64,000 nucleotides of DNA from Planosporangium thailandense. Lineage in GTDB: Bacteria > Actinomycetota > Actinomycetes > Mycobacteriales > Micromonosporaceae. A program made the position numbers and the translations under genes. Under the pieces are notes generated by a model that was not told the origin of the DNA, did no database searches, and saw only the letters and a program-made list of their open reading frames with translations. Location of the stretch: assembly GCF_011947195.1 (NCBI RefSeq), contig NZ_JAATVY010000004.1, forward strand, positions 310,001-374,000, written 5' to 3'. This document shows positions 16,722 through 25,144 of the stretch, piece by piece. Position 1 is the first letter of the stretch. Each line of letters starts with the position of its first letter.

Positions 16722-18287
16722 TCAGGTCCGCCCACTCGCCGCTGGCCGAGCGGGCGTCTGGCACTGGAGCGGTGGCGCGTCGAGCCCGCAGTGGAAGTCC
16801 GGAATCGGTTGGGTTCCGGACGGGACGGGCACGGGTTCAGGGGCGGGTGGGTTACCGCCGCCAAGGGTGGCCGCCGCCAGCAGACCGCCGAGGGCGCACA
16901 CCGCGGCGGCGATGTAGCAGGCGCTCCGAAACTTCGCCGCGAAGGCGTCCGGGTGCAGGTACGTCAGTTCCCCGATGCCGGCGGCGGTTGGCAGCACCGC
17001 GATTGCGATCAGACCGCCCATCCGGGAAAGGTCATTGTTGACCGCCGACCCGATGCCCGCGTGGCCGCTCGGCACGGAGCTCAGCGCGGTCGCTGTCAAT
17101 GGCGCTACCGTGGCCGCCAGGCCGAGGCCGAAGACGACCACGGCCGGAAGTACCTCGGTCAGATAGGTGCCGCCGGCGCCGATGCGGGTGTACAGGATCA
17201 TGCCTGCGGCGACGACGATAGGGCCTACGGACATCTGCAGCCGGGGGCCGATCCGGGCGGCCAGTGCCCCGGACCGGGCGGACAACACCAACATGATCAC
17301 TGTCACCGGCAGTAGTGCCAACCCCGACTCCAGCGGGCTGTAGCCGCTGACCTGCTGCAGTTGGATCGGCAGGAGGAACAGGATGGCGCCCAGCGCTCCG
17401 TACACGATGAATGTGACCGTATTCGTCGCGCTGAACCGACGGCTGGTGAAAAGGCTCAACGGCAGTAACGGATCAGGGACCGAACGCTCGCGCAGCACGA
17501 ACGCCGCGAGTAGCAGCACCCCGGCGATCAGGGACCCGGCGACGGCGGGCGAGCGCCACCCCAGCCGCGCCCCTTCGGTGAGCCCGAAGCACAGGCCCAC
17601 CAGCGCCAGCGTGACAACCGCGCCACCGAGCAGGTCGATCGACCCGGTCGCTGACTCGTCCCGGGTTTCCGGAAGCTGCCACATGCAGATGATCACCACG
17701 AGTACCGCGAGCGGCAGATTGATCAGGAAGATGTACCGCCACGACACGCTGGTGATCAGCCACCCGCCCACGAACGGGCCGACCGCCGTCGCCACGCCCC
17801 CGAAACCGGACCAGGCGCCGATGGCCCTGGCGCGGTCAGTGGGCATGAACGTGGCCTCGATGGCGGCGAGGCTGCTCGGGACCAGCAGCGCCGCCCCCGC
17901 TCCCTGCACGGCACGGGCGGCGATCAGCAGTCCGGCGGTGGGAGCCAGCCCGCACAGCAGCGACGCCGCAGCGAACCACACCGCGCCGGCGACGAACACT
18001 CTGCGCCGGCCGTACCGGTCCCCGAGCGCCCCACCGACCAGCAGGAGCCCTGCCAGCGTCAACATGTACCCGGTGACCATCCACTGAAGGCTGCTCAACC
18101 CGGCCCGGAAGTCGCGGCCGATCGCCGGCAGGGCGATGCCGACCACGGTGGCGTCGATCGCGGCCATCCCGGAACCGAGAATCGTCGCCAGCAGGACCCA
18201 CCTGCCTCGCGCGGTGCCGAACTCGACCGTCGGCGCGCCAGCAGTGCGCTGATGGACCGGGGCAGGCGCAGCGCCGCTGTCTGCCAT
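16722..18287 (-). CDS. DHA2-type MFS multidrug transporter (EmrB/QacA family)
   Basis: The 521-residue protein has about 14 hydrophobic segments. It shows motif C-like GSGMAAIDATVVGIALPAIGRDF with the family's Asp in helix 1, MVTGYMLTLAGLLLVGGALGDRYGRRRVF (motif A), and RAVQGAGAALLVPSSLAAI (helix 4 motif). It exports small molecules using the proton gradient. Its ATG overlaps the stop of the upstream histidine kinase gene (TGATG), so the two are co-transcribed leftward and converge with the fumarase gene. The 206 bases between the convergent genes contain no clear terminator. The substrate is unknown. Confidence 0.93.
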   Translation of the reverse strand: MADSGAAPAPVHQRTAGAPTVEFGTARGRWVLLATILGSGMAAIDATVVGIALPAIGRDFRAGLSSLQWMVTGYMLTLAGLLLVGGALGDRYGRRRVFVAGAVWFAAASLLCGLAPTAGLLIAARAVQGAGAALLVPSSLAAIEATFMPTDRARAIGAWSGFGGVATAVGPFVGGWLITSVSWRYIFLINLPLAVLVVIICMWQLPETRDESATGSIDLLGGAVVTLALVGLCFGLTEGARLGWRSPAVAGSLIAGVLLLAAFVLRERSVPDPLLPLSLFTSRRFSATNTVTFIVYGALGAILFLLPIQLQQVSGYSPLESGLALLPVTVIMLVLSARSGALAARIGPRLQMSVGPIVVAAGMILYTRIGAGGTYLTEVLPAVVVFGLGLAATVAPLTATALSSVPSGHAGIGSAVNNDLSRMGGLIAIAVLPTAAGIGELTYLHPDAFAAKFRSACYIAAAVCALGGLLAAATLGGGNPPAPEPVPVPSGTQPIPDFHCGLDAPPLQCQTPARPAASGRT

Positions 18288-19111
18288 CAGTGGGAGGCCG
18301 GCTCACTCAACGGCAGTCTGACCTGGAAGCGGGTGTCACCCGGGTTCGGTACGACGCTGATGTCGCCGCCGTGGCGGTTGACCACGACCCGGTAGGCGAT
18401 GTCGAGGCCCAGGCCGGTTCCTTCGCCGACCGGCTTGGTGGTGAAGAACGGTTCGAAGACCCGTCGGCGCAGCTCCGGCGGGATGCCCGGGCCGGTGTCG
18501 CCGATCTCGACGAGGACCCGGTCGGCGTCCCGGCCGGTGTGCAGGGTGAGCGTGCCGGAGCCATTCATGGCGTGCACCGCGTTGTCGATGAGGTTGGTCC
18601 AGACCTGGTTAAGCTCGCCCGGATGGGCCGGGATCCGGGGCAGGGTGCGGTCGAAGTCCTTGACTACCCGGATCCCGTCGCCGATCTTGTGGGTCAGCAT
18701 GACGAGGGTGCTGTTGAGCCCGTCGTGCACGTCGATCCACTGGTATGAGGCCCGGTCGAGCTGGGAGTACTGTCGCGCCGCGGCGACCAGCGACGAGATC
18801 CGGTTGCCGGCGTCCTCGATGTCGGTCATGAGCTGCTCGGTCTCCAGGGCGTACCCGATCCACCGCAGCGCCTGGTCGAGCAGACCGGGCGCCAGGCTGC
18901 GGGCGATCTCGTCCAGGCAGTCGACGTCGAGGCCGCCCGCGGCCAGGACGGGTGCCAGATCCCAGCCGGCCGCGATGCCGCGCTCGTCCATCCAGTCGCC
19001 GAGTTCGTCTTCGCGGTCGCTGGCCTGCAGGGGGCTCAGCTCGGGCGCCTTGGCGGCGCGTTCGATCCAATACTCAACGTATCCCGCACCGCCTGTCACA
19101 GCTGGCACCAC
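18287..19111 (-). pseudogene. Sensor histidine kinase, C-terminal part (N-terminus missing)
   Basis: The frame gives 274 residues, ending with a complete HATPase domain: N-box QVWTNLIDNAVHAM, G1 VEIGDTGPGIPPE, F-box RRRVFEPFFTTKP, G2 GTGLGLDIAYRVV. The dimerisation region before it, with SSLVAAARQYSQLDRASYQW, lacks the usual HExxxP His box. The first 60 residues (VEYWIERAAKAPELSPLQAS..) resemble the middle of larger kinases with an N-terminal sensor domain such as a cyclic-nucleotide-binding fold. About half the protein is therefore probably lost. It may still be expressed with the MFS gene; whether it signals is doubtful. Confidence 0.65.
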
Positions 19112-19594
19112 CGCGTCGGTGGACCGACCCTCGTACGGGACCCTCGGAGTCAGCGATCATCAGTGTTCCACCACGCGCCCGCACGCGGCGTCCACCATTC
19201 GCACGATCACAACACCGAGTTGTCCCAGCGTAGGGCCACGATCCACAGCTGTCGTGAGCTGACGACGCCGAGATCGCGGCGGGCCTCTACGTGACCGAGG
19301 GGACAGCACCCCGGTCACCAACCGAGCATGAGACTCCGGCGGGTCGTGGGTCTGGGCGTGGACACTGGCCGGTGCGGTTTCCCGCGCCCTTGAACGGGTA
19401 GGCCGTCGGGGTTCCGCAGTGGTCTTGCCATATGTCATGACCGCCGATGCCAGGCTGCCGGCCGGACCTGACGCCGGTCACACAGCGACCGACGTGGCCG
19501 CGACCGGCGTCCCAGCGCGTGCTCGTCGCGGTCACGGGCCGCCGATGTGACAGCGGCCGTCACGGTCCCGGCGAAAGGTGCGAGAAGGTCTCAG
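19112..19594. other. Non-coding stretch between kinase relic and SDR gene
   Basis: I see no convincing gene in these 483 bases. The kinase frame has no recognisable sensor domain upstream. The short frames on both strands have no family features or ribosome sites. The stretch may be the scar left when the kinase lost its 5' part. Confidence 0.5.
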
Positions 19595-20296
19595 ATGGTG
19601 GCGATCAATGACTCCGTGGCCGTGGTGACCGGCGGTCAACGTGGTATCGGCAAGGCGTTCGTCGAGGCGCTGCTGCAGCGCGGTGCGGCAAAGGTCTACG
19701 CGACCGCACGCAAGCCCGGTCCCAGCGAAGACCCGCGTGTCGAGGCCGTTGCCCTCGACGTCACCGACCCAGCCGCGGTCTCGGCGCTGGCCGACCATGC
19801 CCGTGACGTGAACATCGTCGTCAACAACGCGGGAGTCCTGTTTCCGTCGCCGCTGCTGCAGGCCGACATGGCCGAAGTGGTGGCCACATTCGAGACCAAC
19901 GTGTTCGGGGCCCTGCGAGTCGCCCAGAGCTTCGCCCCGGTCTTGGCAGCGAACGGCGGCGGTGCGCTGGTCGACATGCACTCGCTGTTCTCCTGGGGTG
20001 CCGGTGCAGGTGCTTATGGCGCCTCGAAGGCCGCACTGTGGTCAATCACGAACTCCCTGAGAGTCGAACTGGCGCCGCAGGGAACCCAGGTCGTCGGCGT
20101 GCACCTCGGCTTCGCCGACACCGACATGGTCGCTGGATTCCCGACCCAGAAGATCTCGCCGGCCGAGGTCGCCGAACTGGCCCTGGACGGCGTCGAGGAG
20201 GGCAGCGACGAGGTACTCGTCGACACCCTGACCAGGCAGATGAAGGCGGCGCTCTCCGGACCGGTAACGGGCCTCACCGTTCCCATCGGGCGCTGA
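19595..20296 (+). CDS. SDR family oxidoreductase
   Basis: ATG 19595 follows GAAGG by 7 bases and gives 233 residues. The cofactor motif is AVVTGGQRGIGKAF; LDVTD and NIVVNNAGVL follow, and the catalytic site is DMHSLFSWGAGAGAYGASKAAL with the Tyr and Lys of YxxxK. The protein is short at the C-terminus but complete for the classical-type fold. It is an NAD(P)-dependent alcohol/ketone enzyme of unknown substrate. The tautomerase-like gene follows 49 bases downstream, and the epoxide hydrolase after that, in the same direction. Confidence 0.88.
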   Translation: MVAINDSVAVVTGGQRGIGKAFVEALLQRGAAKVYATARKPGPSEDPRVEAVALDVTDPAAVSALADHARDVNIVVNNAGVLFPSPLLQADMAEVVATFETNVFGALRVAQSFAPVLAANGGGALVDMHSLFSWGAGAGAYGASKAALWSITNSLRVELAPQGTQVVGVHLGFADTDMVAGFPTQKISPAEVAELALDGVEEGSDEVLVDTLTRQMKAALSGPVTGLTVPIGR

Positions 20297-20345
20297 CCAT
20301 CACCATCACCCCGTCCTACCACCGCCACGTGCAAAGGAAACGGCG

Positions 20346-20768
20346 ATGCCGCTATGGAACGTCTACCATCCGGCCGGCGCCTACACCGCGCGGCAGAAAC
20401 AGGAGTTCGCCGCCGACGTCACGGCGTTCTACGCCGGACGAGGTCTGCCGAAGTTCTATGTCGTGACCATCTTCCAGGAGATCCCCGAGTCCTCTTTTCT
20501 CGTCGGCGGAGAACCATCGAGCACCACCGTCCGAATCATGATCGATCACATCGCTCGCCACGCGCCGGATCCCGCCACGCGAACACAGATCTGCGAGGCC
20601 CTGAGCCGCTTGCTGGCTCCCCACACCGTGGACCGTGGCCTCTACTACGAGTTCCACATCGACGACACCCCTCGGGACCTATGGATGATCAACGGGATGT
20701 GGCCTCCCGCCTCGGGCAGCGAAGCCGAACAGCTCTGGGCGCGCGAGAACCGGCCGGTCCCCTACTGA
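20346..20768 (+). CDS. Tautomerase superfamily protein (cis-CaaD-like)
   Basis: This 140-residue protein begins MPLWNVYHPAGAYTARQKQEF, so that after Met removal a catalytic Pro-1 is exposed, the hallmark of the tautomerase superfamily. Length and the long form (two beta-alpha-beta halves in one chain) fit the cis-3-chloroacrylic acid dehalogenase/Tautomerase_3 branch, which often has His and Arg partners; H8 and later Arg residues are visible. It starts behind AAAGGAAACGG. The reaction may be keto-enol tautomerisation or hydrolytic dehalogenation. The neighbouring epoxide hydrolase and SDR would fit a halo-organic or epoxide degradation route, but this is inferred. Confidence 0.8.
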   Translation: MPLWNVYHPAGAYTARQKQEFAADVTAFYAGRGLPKFYVVTIFQEIPESSFLVGGEPSSTTVRIMIDHIARHAPDPATRTQICEALSRLLAPHTVDRGLYYEFHIDDTPRDLWMINGMWPPASGSEAEQLWARENRPVPY

Positions 20769-20995
20769 TCGACGGACACGCCGCGATCGGGCACGAGCCG
20801 GACAGCGCCAACCGGCTGGCCCGGGACGCGGCCCAGGGCGTGGTCAGCGAGAGTGGCGGGTCCAGCACAGGTCGAAGGCGAGGAGTACAGCTGCCGCGGC
20901 GAGGCGGATGTCGCCGCCTGGTTCCGGTCACCCGCGCCAGGTGAAGAGCGCCCGAGGGGCACGGTGGTGGCCGGGTTCCGGCGTACGGTGGCAGC

Positions 20996-22156
20996 ATGAC
21001 CGCTGAGCTGGCCGCGTTCCGGGTCAGCGTTGCCGAGGATGCGCTCGACGATCTGCGGCAGCGCCTGGGTCGCGCCCAGTGGCCGGAGCCGGCGACGGTT
21101 GCCGACTGGAGCCAGGGTGTACCGCTGGACTGGCTGCGAGACCTGTGCGGGTACTGGCAGAACGGATACGACTGGCGACGCCTGGAGACCCAGCTCAACG
21201 CGCTGCCGCAGTTCACCACCGAACTGGACGGCCTGAACGTTCACTTCCTGCATCGGCGCTCACCCCACGCGGATGCGTTGCCGCTGATCCTCACGCACGG
21301 CTGGCCAGGTTCGGTGGTGGAGTTCCTCGAGGTTGTCGAGCCGCTGGCCGACCCGGTCGCCCACGGCGGCGAGGCGGGCGATGCGTTCCATGTGGTGTGC
21401 CCGTCGCTGCCCGGCTTCGGGTTCAGCGCCCGACCGACGCAGCCGGGCTGGGGTCCGGCGCGGATCGCACGCGCCTGGGCGACGCTCATGACCCGGTTGG
21501 GCTACGAGCGGTTCGGCGCACAGGGCGGCGACTGGGGCGCGATCGTGACCGCCGCGCTGGCGGCGCAGCAACCCGAACGCATGGTGGGCATCCACCTCAA
21601 CTTATTCCCGATGGCCCGCCGCGACCAGTTCGCCTCCGACGACCTGACGGATTTCGAGCGGCAGAGCCTGGCCGACGCCGCCCACCACCGGGAATGGGGC
21701 AGCGGCTACGCCGTCGAACAGGCGACCCGACCGCAGACCGTCGGCTACGGGCTGGCCGACTCCCCGGTAGGCCAGTGCGCCTGGATCGCCGAGAAGTACT
21801 GGGCCTGGACCGACCACGACGGTGATCCCCTCGCCGCGCTCAGCCGCGACCAGATGCTCGACAACATCAGCGTGTACTGGCACACCGCCACAGCCGCGTC
21901 CTCGGCCCGCATCTACTGGGAGCACGGCTTCGGCCGGCCGTCGGCCCACGGGCCCGATCCCGGGCTCCTCACCGTGCCGGTCGGTGTGTCGGTGTTCCCA
22001 CGCGAAATCTTCCGTCCGTCGCGGCGCTGGTGCGAGCGGTACTGCTCCGATCTTCGCTTCTATGAACAGCTTCCCCGTGGCGGCCATTTCGCCGCGTTCG
22101 AACAGCCGGAACTGTTCGTCGACCAGATCCGGCGCGCCTTCCGCACCATGCGCTGA
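20996..22156 (+). CDS. Epoxide hydrolase (EHN-domain alpha/beta hydrolase)
   Basis: The 386-residue protein has the N-terminal EHN segment (FRVSVAEDALDDLRQRLGRA .. W) and then an alpha/beta hydrolase core. The oxyanion loop is LILTHGWPGS; the nucleophile is Asp179 in FGAQGGDWGAIV; the C-terminal catalytic His is in LPRGGHFAAFEQPELF. It should open epoxides to diols in the cytoplasm, like microsomal-type epoxide hydrolases. The 227 bases upstream hold no other gene. The IS-end repeat begins 8 bases after the stop codon, so the island debris abuts the gene. Confidence 0.93.
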   Translation: MTAELAAFRVSVAEDALDDLRQRLGRAQWPEPATVADWSQGVPLDWLRDLCGYWQNGYDWRRLETQLNALPQFTTELDGLNVHFLHRRSPHADALPLILTHGWPGSVVEFLEVVEPLADPVAHGGEAGDAFHVVCPSLPGFGFSARPTQPGWGPARIARAWATLMTRLGYERFGAQGGDWGAIVTAALAAQQPERMVGIHLNLFPMARRDQFASDDLTDFERQSLADAAHHREWGSGYAVEQATRPQTVGYGLADSPVGQCAWIAEKYWAWTDHDGDPLAALSRDQMLDNISVYWHTATAASSARIYWEHGFGRPSAHGPDPGLLTVPVGVSVFPREIFRPSRRWCERYCSDLRFYEQLPRGGHFAAFEQPELFVDQIRRAFRTMR

Positions 22157-22163
22157 CACATAC

Positions 22164-22315
22164 CTGTGGGGTGTCAAAACCCTGGCATCGTGGGTGACCT
22201 GCAGTTCTACGCGGCTCGTTCGTACTCGGTGACGAGCCCCTCGAGGACGAATCGACGTCCGTTCCGTTCATGGGTGAAGTAACCGGCGGGTCGGTCGGGC
22301 CGTGGGGGGACTGCC
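22164..22315. repeat. IS end fragment (second copy)
   Basis: This stretch matches the terminal about 150 bases of the IS whose transposase is intact at 34.87 kb: the end GGGGTGTCAAAACCCTGGCA, then the codons for the transposase C-terminus EYERAA read leftward. It stops abruptly near 22315. Similar ends lie at 11190 and 34832. Confidence 0.75.
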
Positions 22316-22605
22316 GATCAAACGGCTTTGGTGCGAAGACGGCGGTGAGGTGTCCTCGGCGGTCAGTAGAGCTGCGGCAGGCTGCCCACCCGGTGTCGCT
22401 CTGACTTGATCAAAGGGGTGTTTCCTGAGCTGGATCAGGGACTCGGCAGGTTGCCAATGATGTCAAGGTCCTCGGTGAACAGGAATCTCGCCTGGCCCAC
22501 CGCCGGCCGCGTTGTGCTTGCGTTTACGCCGTGCTTCGGCCGCGGGGCGCGGGATGGAAGATGACGGTGCGCCAAGCTCGAAGGCGTTGCGGCGGCCGAC
22601 GGTAG

Positions 22606-22862
22606 GGGAGCAGAATGGGAGCAGCGGGGCGCGTCCAACGGCGCTGAATCGCGTTCGACCGGGCCGAGCTGCTCGTATCGTCTCGGCGTGACCTGCGGGT
22701 TCTCGTGTTTGTGCTGGTCAGCGCATGATCGGATTTTCGTTTTTGACACGGAAGAGGTCACTGGTTCAAACCCAGTATCGCCCACCAAAACTGCAGGTGA
22801 AGGCATTGATCGCCGATCTTACGGATCGGCGATCTTTTGCTTGTGGGAGCAGTTTTGCTCCC
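22606..22862 (+). other. att module 2: tRNA-Val 3'-half repeat with arm-type repeats
   Basis: The core 22743-22790 is identical over the tRNA-derived part to those in att modules 1 and 3 (GAC anticodon loop, T-arm, acceptor strand and CCA). Two extra T bases separate it from the shared upstream flank. GGGAGCA direct repeats lie at 22606 and 22617, and the inverted pair at 22845 and 22856. The sequence further left differs from modules 1 and 3, so this junction arose separately. The tRNA 5' half is missing. Confidence 0.85.
22808..22838 (+). terminator. Stem-loop with T tract after att module 2
   Basis: GATCGCCGATC (22808-22818) pairs with GATCGGCGATC (22824-22834), followed by TTTT. Same position relative to the CCA end as in the other att modules. 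Confidence 0.8.
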
Positions 22863-22902
22863 ACGGTAACTGCTGGTCGGGGGTGTATCGGTTACGCCGT
22901 GG

Positions 22903-23060
22903 TCACCAGTGGCCGCCGCTGTCGAGCCAGCGGTCTTGCAGGGCTGCCAGTAGCGGCGCCTGCATGGGTTCGGTGGCGTGGGCGTAAACGCCGCGGATGC
23001 CGGGCAGTTGGTGGTCCAGGCGCTGGCGGATTTGGTCGCCGTACCGGACGATAATCATGG
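22903..23060 (-). pseudogene. Tyrosine integrase C-terminal fragment
   Basis: Read leftward, about 50 codons give RYGDQIRQRLDHQLPGIRGVY then AHATEPMQAPLLAALQDRWL and end SGGHW-TGA at 22903. The HH/Y region of actinomycete tyrosine recombinases has this form (.. LPGVxGVYSHVTPxMRxxLxxALQxRW), with the Tyr of GVYAH as the catalytic tyrosine. The upstream part of the gene is gone, replaced by a fragment related to the 10.4-kb relic. It ends about 110 bases from the att core, as expected for an element's int-att end. Confidence 0.65.
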
Positions 23061-23213
23061 CCGGCGGGTGGAGGCTGGACGGAGTGTGGTGGCGTCGGCG
23101 CGACGACCGGCTGGCCGTGGCTGCGGCGAGCTGGTGGCGGTCGACCGAGTGTCCGCTCGGGCCGCGTACCGGGTGACGGCTTCGGGTTGGATGATGAGGA
23201 CGAATGCGGCGAC

Positions 23214-23350
23214 CAGAGGCCATCCAGGTGGCCAACGCGCCGGCCAGTACGGACCTGTTCCTGCTGGCCAGACCTGACCGCGACAGCGACGAGCGGGTCC
23301 ACCTTTACGGCAGTAGCCGACGGCGTTCGACAAAGGCGCCAGCTCGCTGA
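23214..23350 (+). pseudogene. Gene remnant, 3' end of unknown protein (copy 2 of 2)
   Basis: The frame encodes IQVANAPASTDLFLLARPDR then DSDERVHLYGSSRRRSTKAP and ends in TGA at 23348-23350. It is a near copy of the last codons of the 10.40-10.70 kb remnant, and the similarity continues about 70 bases past the stop. Substitutions are partly silent, so the copies diverged while at least one was still coding. The family is not recognised. Confidence 0.6.
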
Positions 23351-23448
23351 CAGCCGGTTCCGGTGGCCCATCGCTGCCGCGCTCTCAGCGGGAGCGTGAG
23401 GGCGGGGAATTGCCTGGCTGGAGTGATCAAGCGCACTGCTCCCGAGCA

Positions 23449-23479
23449 TTGCCCATCAAACCTATTGTTTTTATAGGAT
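23449..23479 (+). promoter_or_regulatory. Promoter and palindrome before the SAM riboswitch
   Basis: TTGCCC (23449-23454) and TAGGAT (23474-23479) are spaced by 19 bases. The -10 region overlaps an inverted repeat CCTAT (23461-23465) / ATAGG (23473-23477), a possible operator. The predicted transcription start lies just before the riboswitch P1 stem at 23489. The same AAACC..ATAGGATAT elements recur at 24983-24996. Confidence 0.5.
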
Positions 23480-23488
23480 ATTGCTGAA

Positions 23489-23612
23489 GGTCACGAGCGC
23501 CAGCGTCAAGCCCCGGCTTGCTGGCCGGCAACCCTCGTTGTTCGCGGTGGGGTGCCCCGGGTGAAGACCAGGCCCGCGCGTGTCCGCGCTCGGGCAAGCG
23601 CGGATCCTCCGG
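23489..23612 (+). promoter_or_regulatory. SAM riboswitch (SAM-IV-like)
   Basis: The leader contains the SAM-I/IV core: P1 GGUC (23489-23492) pairing with GACC (23566-23569), GAGCGCCAGCG, CAAGCCCCGGCUUGCUGGCCG, GCAACCCUCG and GCGGUGGGGUGCCCCGGGUGA. Downstream of P1 a further hairpin GCCCG..CGGGC (23572-23595) is present, which distinguishes the actinobacterial SAM-IV class. It lies directly before the SufS-like gene at 23638, with the GGAGGG ribosome site beyond the last hairpin. SAM binding should repress expression when methionine/SAM is plentiful. Confidence 0.85.
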
Positions 23613-23637
23613 GGTCCTGAGTCCGGAGGGATTCATC

Positions 23638-24906
23638 ATGGTTGCCACGTTCGCCAGCTCCATCGTCCACACTGCTCGGACCGGCCCGGTCGTGCTCGGC
23701 GACCGGCTGCCGGTGAGGCTCGCCGACGGTCGTACCGTCGACCACGTCAACCTCGACTACGCCGCGACCGCGCCCTGCCTGACCGTGGCGGCGACTGCGG
23801 TCAATGAGCTGTTGCCCTGGTACTCCAGCGTGCATCGGGGCGCCGGGGCGGCGTCGCAACGCTGCACGCTGGCCTACGAGCAGGCCCGGCAGACCGTCGC
23901 CGACTTCGTCGGCGCCCGCGCGGGTGACCACGTGGTCTTCACTCGTAACACCACCGACGCGTTGAACCTGCTGGCCCGCTGCCTGCCGGCCGGCGCGACC
24001 GTCGTCGGTTGGGCGGGGGAGCACCACGCCAACCTGCTGCCCTGGCCGCGCACGGTACGGCTGCCCGTGCCCGACTCCCCGGCCGCCGCCGTCGACGCCC
24101 TAGCGGAGGCGCTCGGGCGGCTCGACGGCCCGGTCCTGGTGACGGTCACCGGCGCGTCGAACGTGACCGGCGAGGTGTGGCCGATCGCGGCGCTGGCCGA
24201 GGTGGCGCACCGGTTCGGCGACCGGATCGCCGTCGACGCCGCGCAGCTCGCCCCGCACCGGCCGGTCTCCCTCGCCGAGTGGGGCGTGGACTACCTCGCG
24301 CTGTCCGGGCACAAGCTGTACGCCCCGTTCGGGGCCGGGGTGCTCGCCGGGCGGGCCGACTGGCTCGACGCCGCGCCGCCGTACCTGGCCGGCGGCGGCG
24401 CGTCCGCACGTGTCGGCGACGCATTGTGCGATGTGGACTGGCACGTCGGGCCGGCCCGACACGAGGCCGGCACCCCGAACCTGCTCGGCGCGGTGGCGCT
24501 CGCCGCCGCCTGCGCCGACATCGCCGCCGCCGACCGGGATGCGCTGACCTCGCACGAGAACGAGCTTCTGGCTCGCTTTCGCGCGGGGCTTGCGGGCCTG
24601 CCCGGCGTGGCGGAACTGCGTACCTTCGCCGCCGACCACGACCGGGTCGGCATCGTCAGCTTCGTCGTCGCTGGTGTGGCCGCCCCAGAGGTGTCCGCCC
24701 ACCTCGCCCGCCGGCACGGTATCGGCGTCCGCGATGGCCTGTTCTGTGCGCATCCGCTGACCCGCCGGCTGCTCGGCGAGGCGTCCGCGCGCCTGGGCCG
24801 GCCGGTGGCCCGCGGTGCGGTACGGGCGAGCATCGGCATCGGCACCACCGTCGAGCACGTCGACCGACTGCTCGCCGGGCTGCGGGACCTGGTCGGCGTG
24901 TCGTAG
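23638..24906 (+). CDS. Class V aminotransferase, SufS-like cysteine desulfurase family
   Basis: ATG 23638 stands 7 bases after GGAGGG and gives 422 residues. PLP residues are visible: VVFTRNTTDALNL, the Asp/Gln pair IAVDAAQL, and the Schiff-base Lys226 in ALSGHKLYAPFGAGVL. Cys370 in GIGVRDGLFCAHPLTRRL occupies the position of the catalytic Cys of SufS (RxGxHCAxPL), so sulfur removal from cysteine or a cysteine conjugate is plausible. It differs from housekeeping SufS in lacking suf neighbours. The SAM riboswitch upstream and the cysteine leader downstream place it in sulfur metabolism. Confidence 0.88.
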   Translation: MVATFASSIVHTARTGPVVLGDRLPVRLADGRTVDHVNLDYAATAPCLTVAATAVNELLPWYSSVHRGAGAASQRCTLAYEQARQTVADFVGARAGDHVVFTRNTTDALNLLARCLPAGATVVGWAGEHHANLLPWPRTVRLPVPDSPAAAVDALAEALGRLDGPVLVTVTGASNVTGEVWPIAALAEVAHRFGDRIAVDAAQLAPHRPVSLAEWGVDYLALSGHKLYAPFGAGVLAGRADWLDAAPPYLAGGGASARVGDALCDVDWHVGPARHEAGTPNLLGAVALAAACADIAAADRDALTSHENELLARFRAGLAGLPGVAELRTFAADHDRVGIVSFVVAGVAAPEVSAHLARRHGIGVRDGLFCAHPLTRRLLGEASARLGRPVARGAVRASIGIGTTVEHVDRLLAGLRDLVGVS

Positions 24907-24969
24907 TCGCGCGGTGAGGCCCTAGCCGTGGCGTGGCGTTCACGTGACCGGTGTCCCAGGGTGGCATCC

Positions 24970-24999
24970 TTGATCCATACTAAACCAATAGGATATATT
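24970..24999 (+). promoter_or_regulatory. Promoter before the cysteine leader peptide
   Basis: TTGATC (24970-24975) and TATATT (24994-24999) are 18 bases apart in an AT-rich island in otherwise GC-rich DNA. The sequence AAACCAATAGGATAT here shares AAACC and ATAGGATAT with the promoter region at 23457-23481, suggesting a common regulator of both transcription units. Confidence 0.5.
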
Positions 25000-25006
25000 C
25001 CAAGCC

Positions 25007-25114
25007 ATGATCATCCGCAGTGACCACCCGACGAGGCTGGGTCTCATGACCTGCCTGGTTGCGCGGCGTCACGTCGATCTGATGCGCATCTCCAGCGCGC
25101 TCTGTCCGGCCTAG
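25007..25114 (+). CDS. Cysteine attenuation-type leader peptide
   Basis: A 35-codon frame starts at ATG 25007 and ends at TAG 25112-25114. It ends TCLVARRHVDLMRISSALCPA. The RRHVDLxRxSSALC segment is the signature of short leader peptides found before actinobacterial sulfur-assimilation genes, where cysteine codons near the end let ribosomes sense Cys-tRNA supply. Here Cys codons are TGC at 25052 and TGT at 25103. A hairpin follows at 25124-25144 and the ABC operon begins at 25371. Confidence 0.8.
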   Translation: MIIRSDHPTRLGLMTCLVARRHVDLMRISSALCPA

Positions 25115-25123
25115 GTCACCAGA

Positions 25124-25144
25124 TCCGGCCGCTCGATGGCCGGA
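25124..25144 (+). promoter_or_regulatory. Hairpin after the leader peptide (candidate attenuator)
   Basis: TCCGGCC (25124-25130) pairs with GGCCGGA (25138-25144), 10 bases beyond the leader stop codon. More GC-rich complementary segments (GAGGCCGG, CTCCGGC) follow within 25 bases and could form alternative stems. No T tract is present, so control by sequestering rather than simple intrinsic termination is possible. From 25145 to 25370 there is no other gene. Confidence 0.4.
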
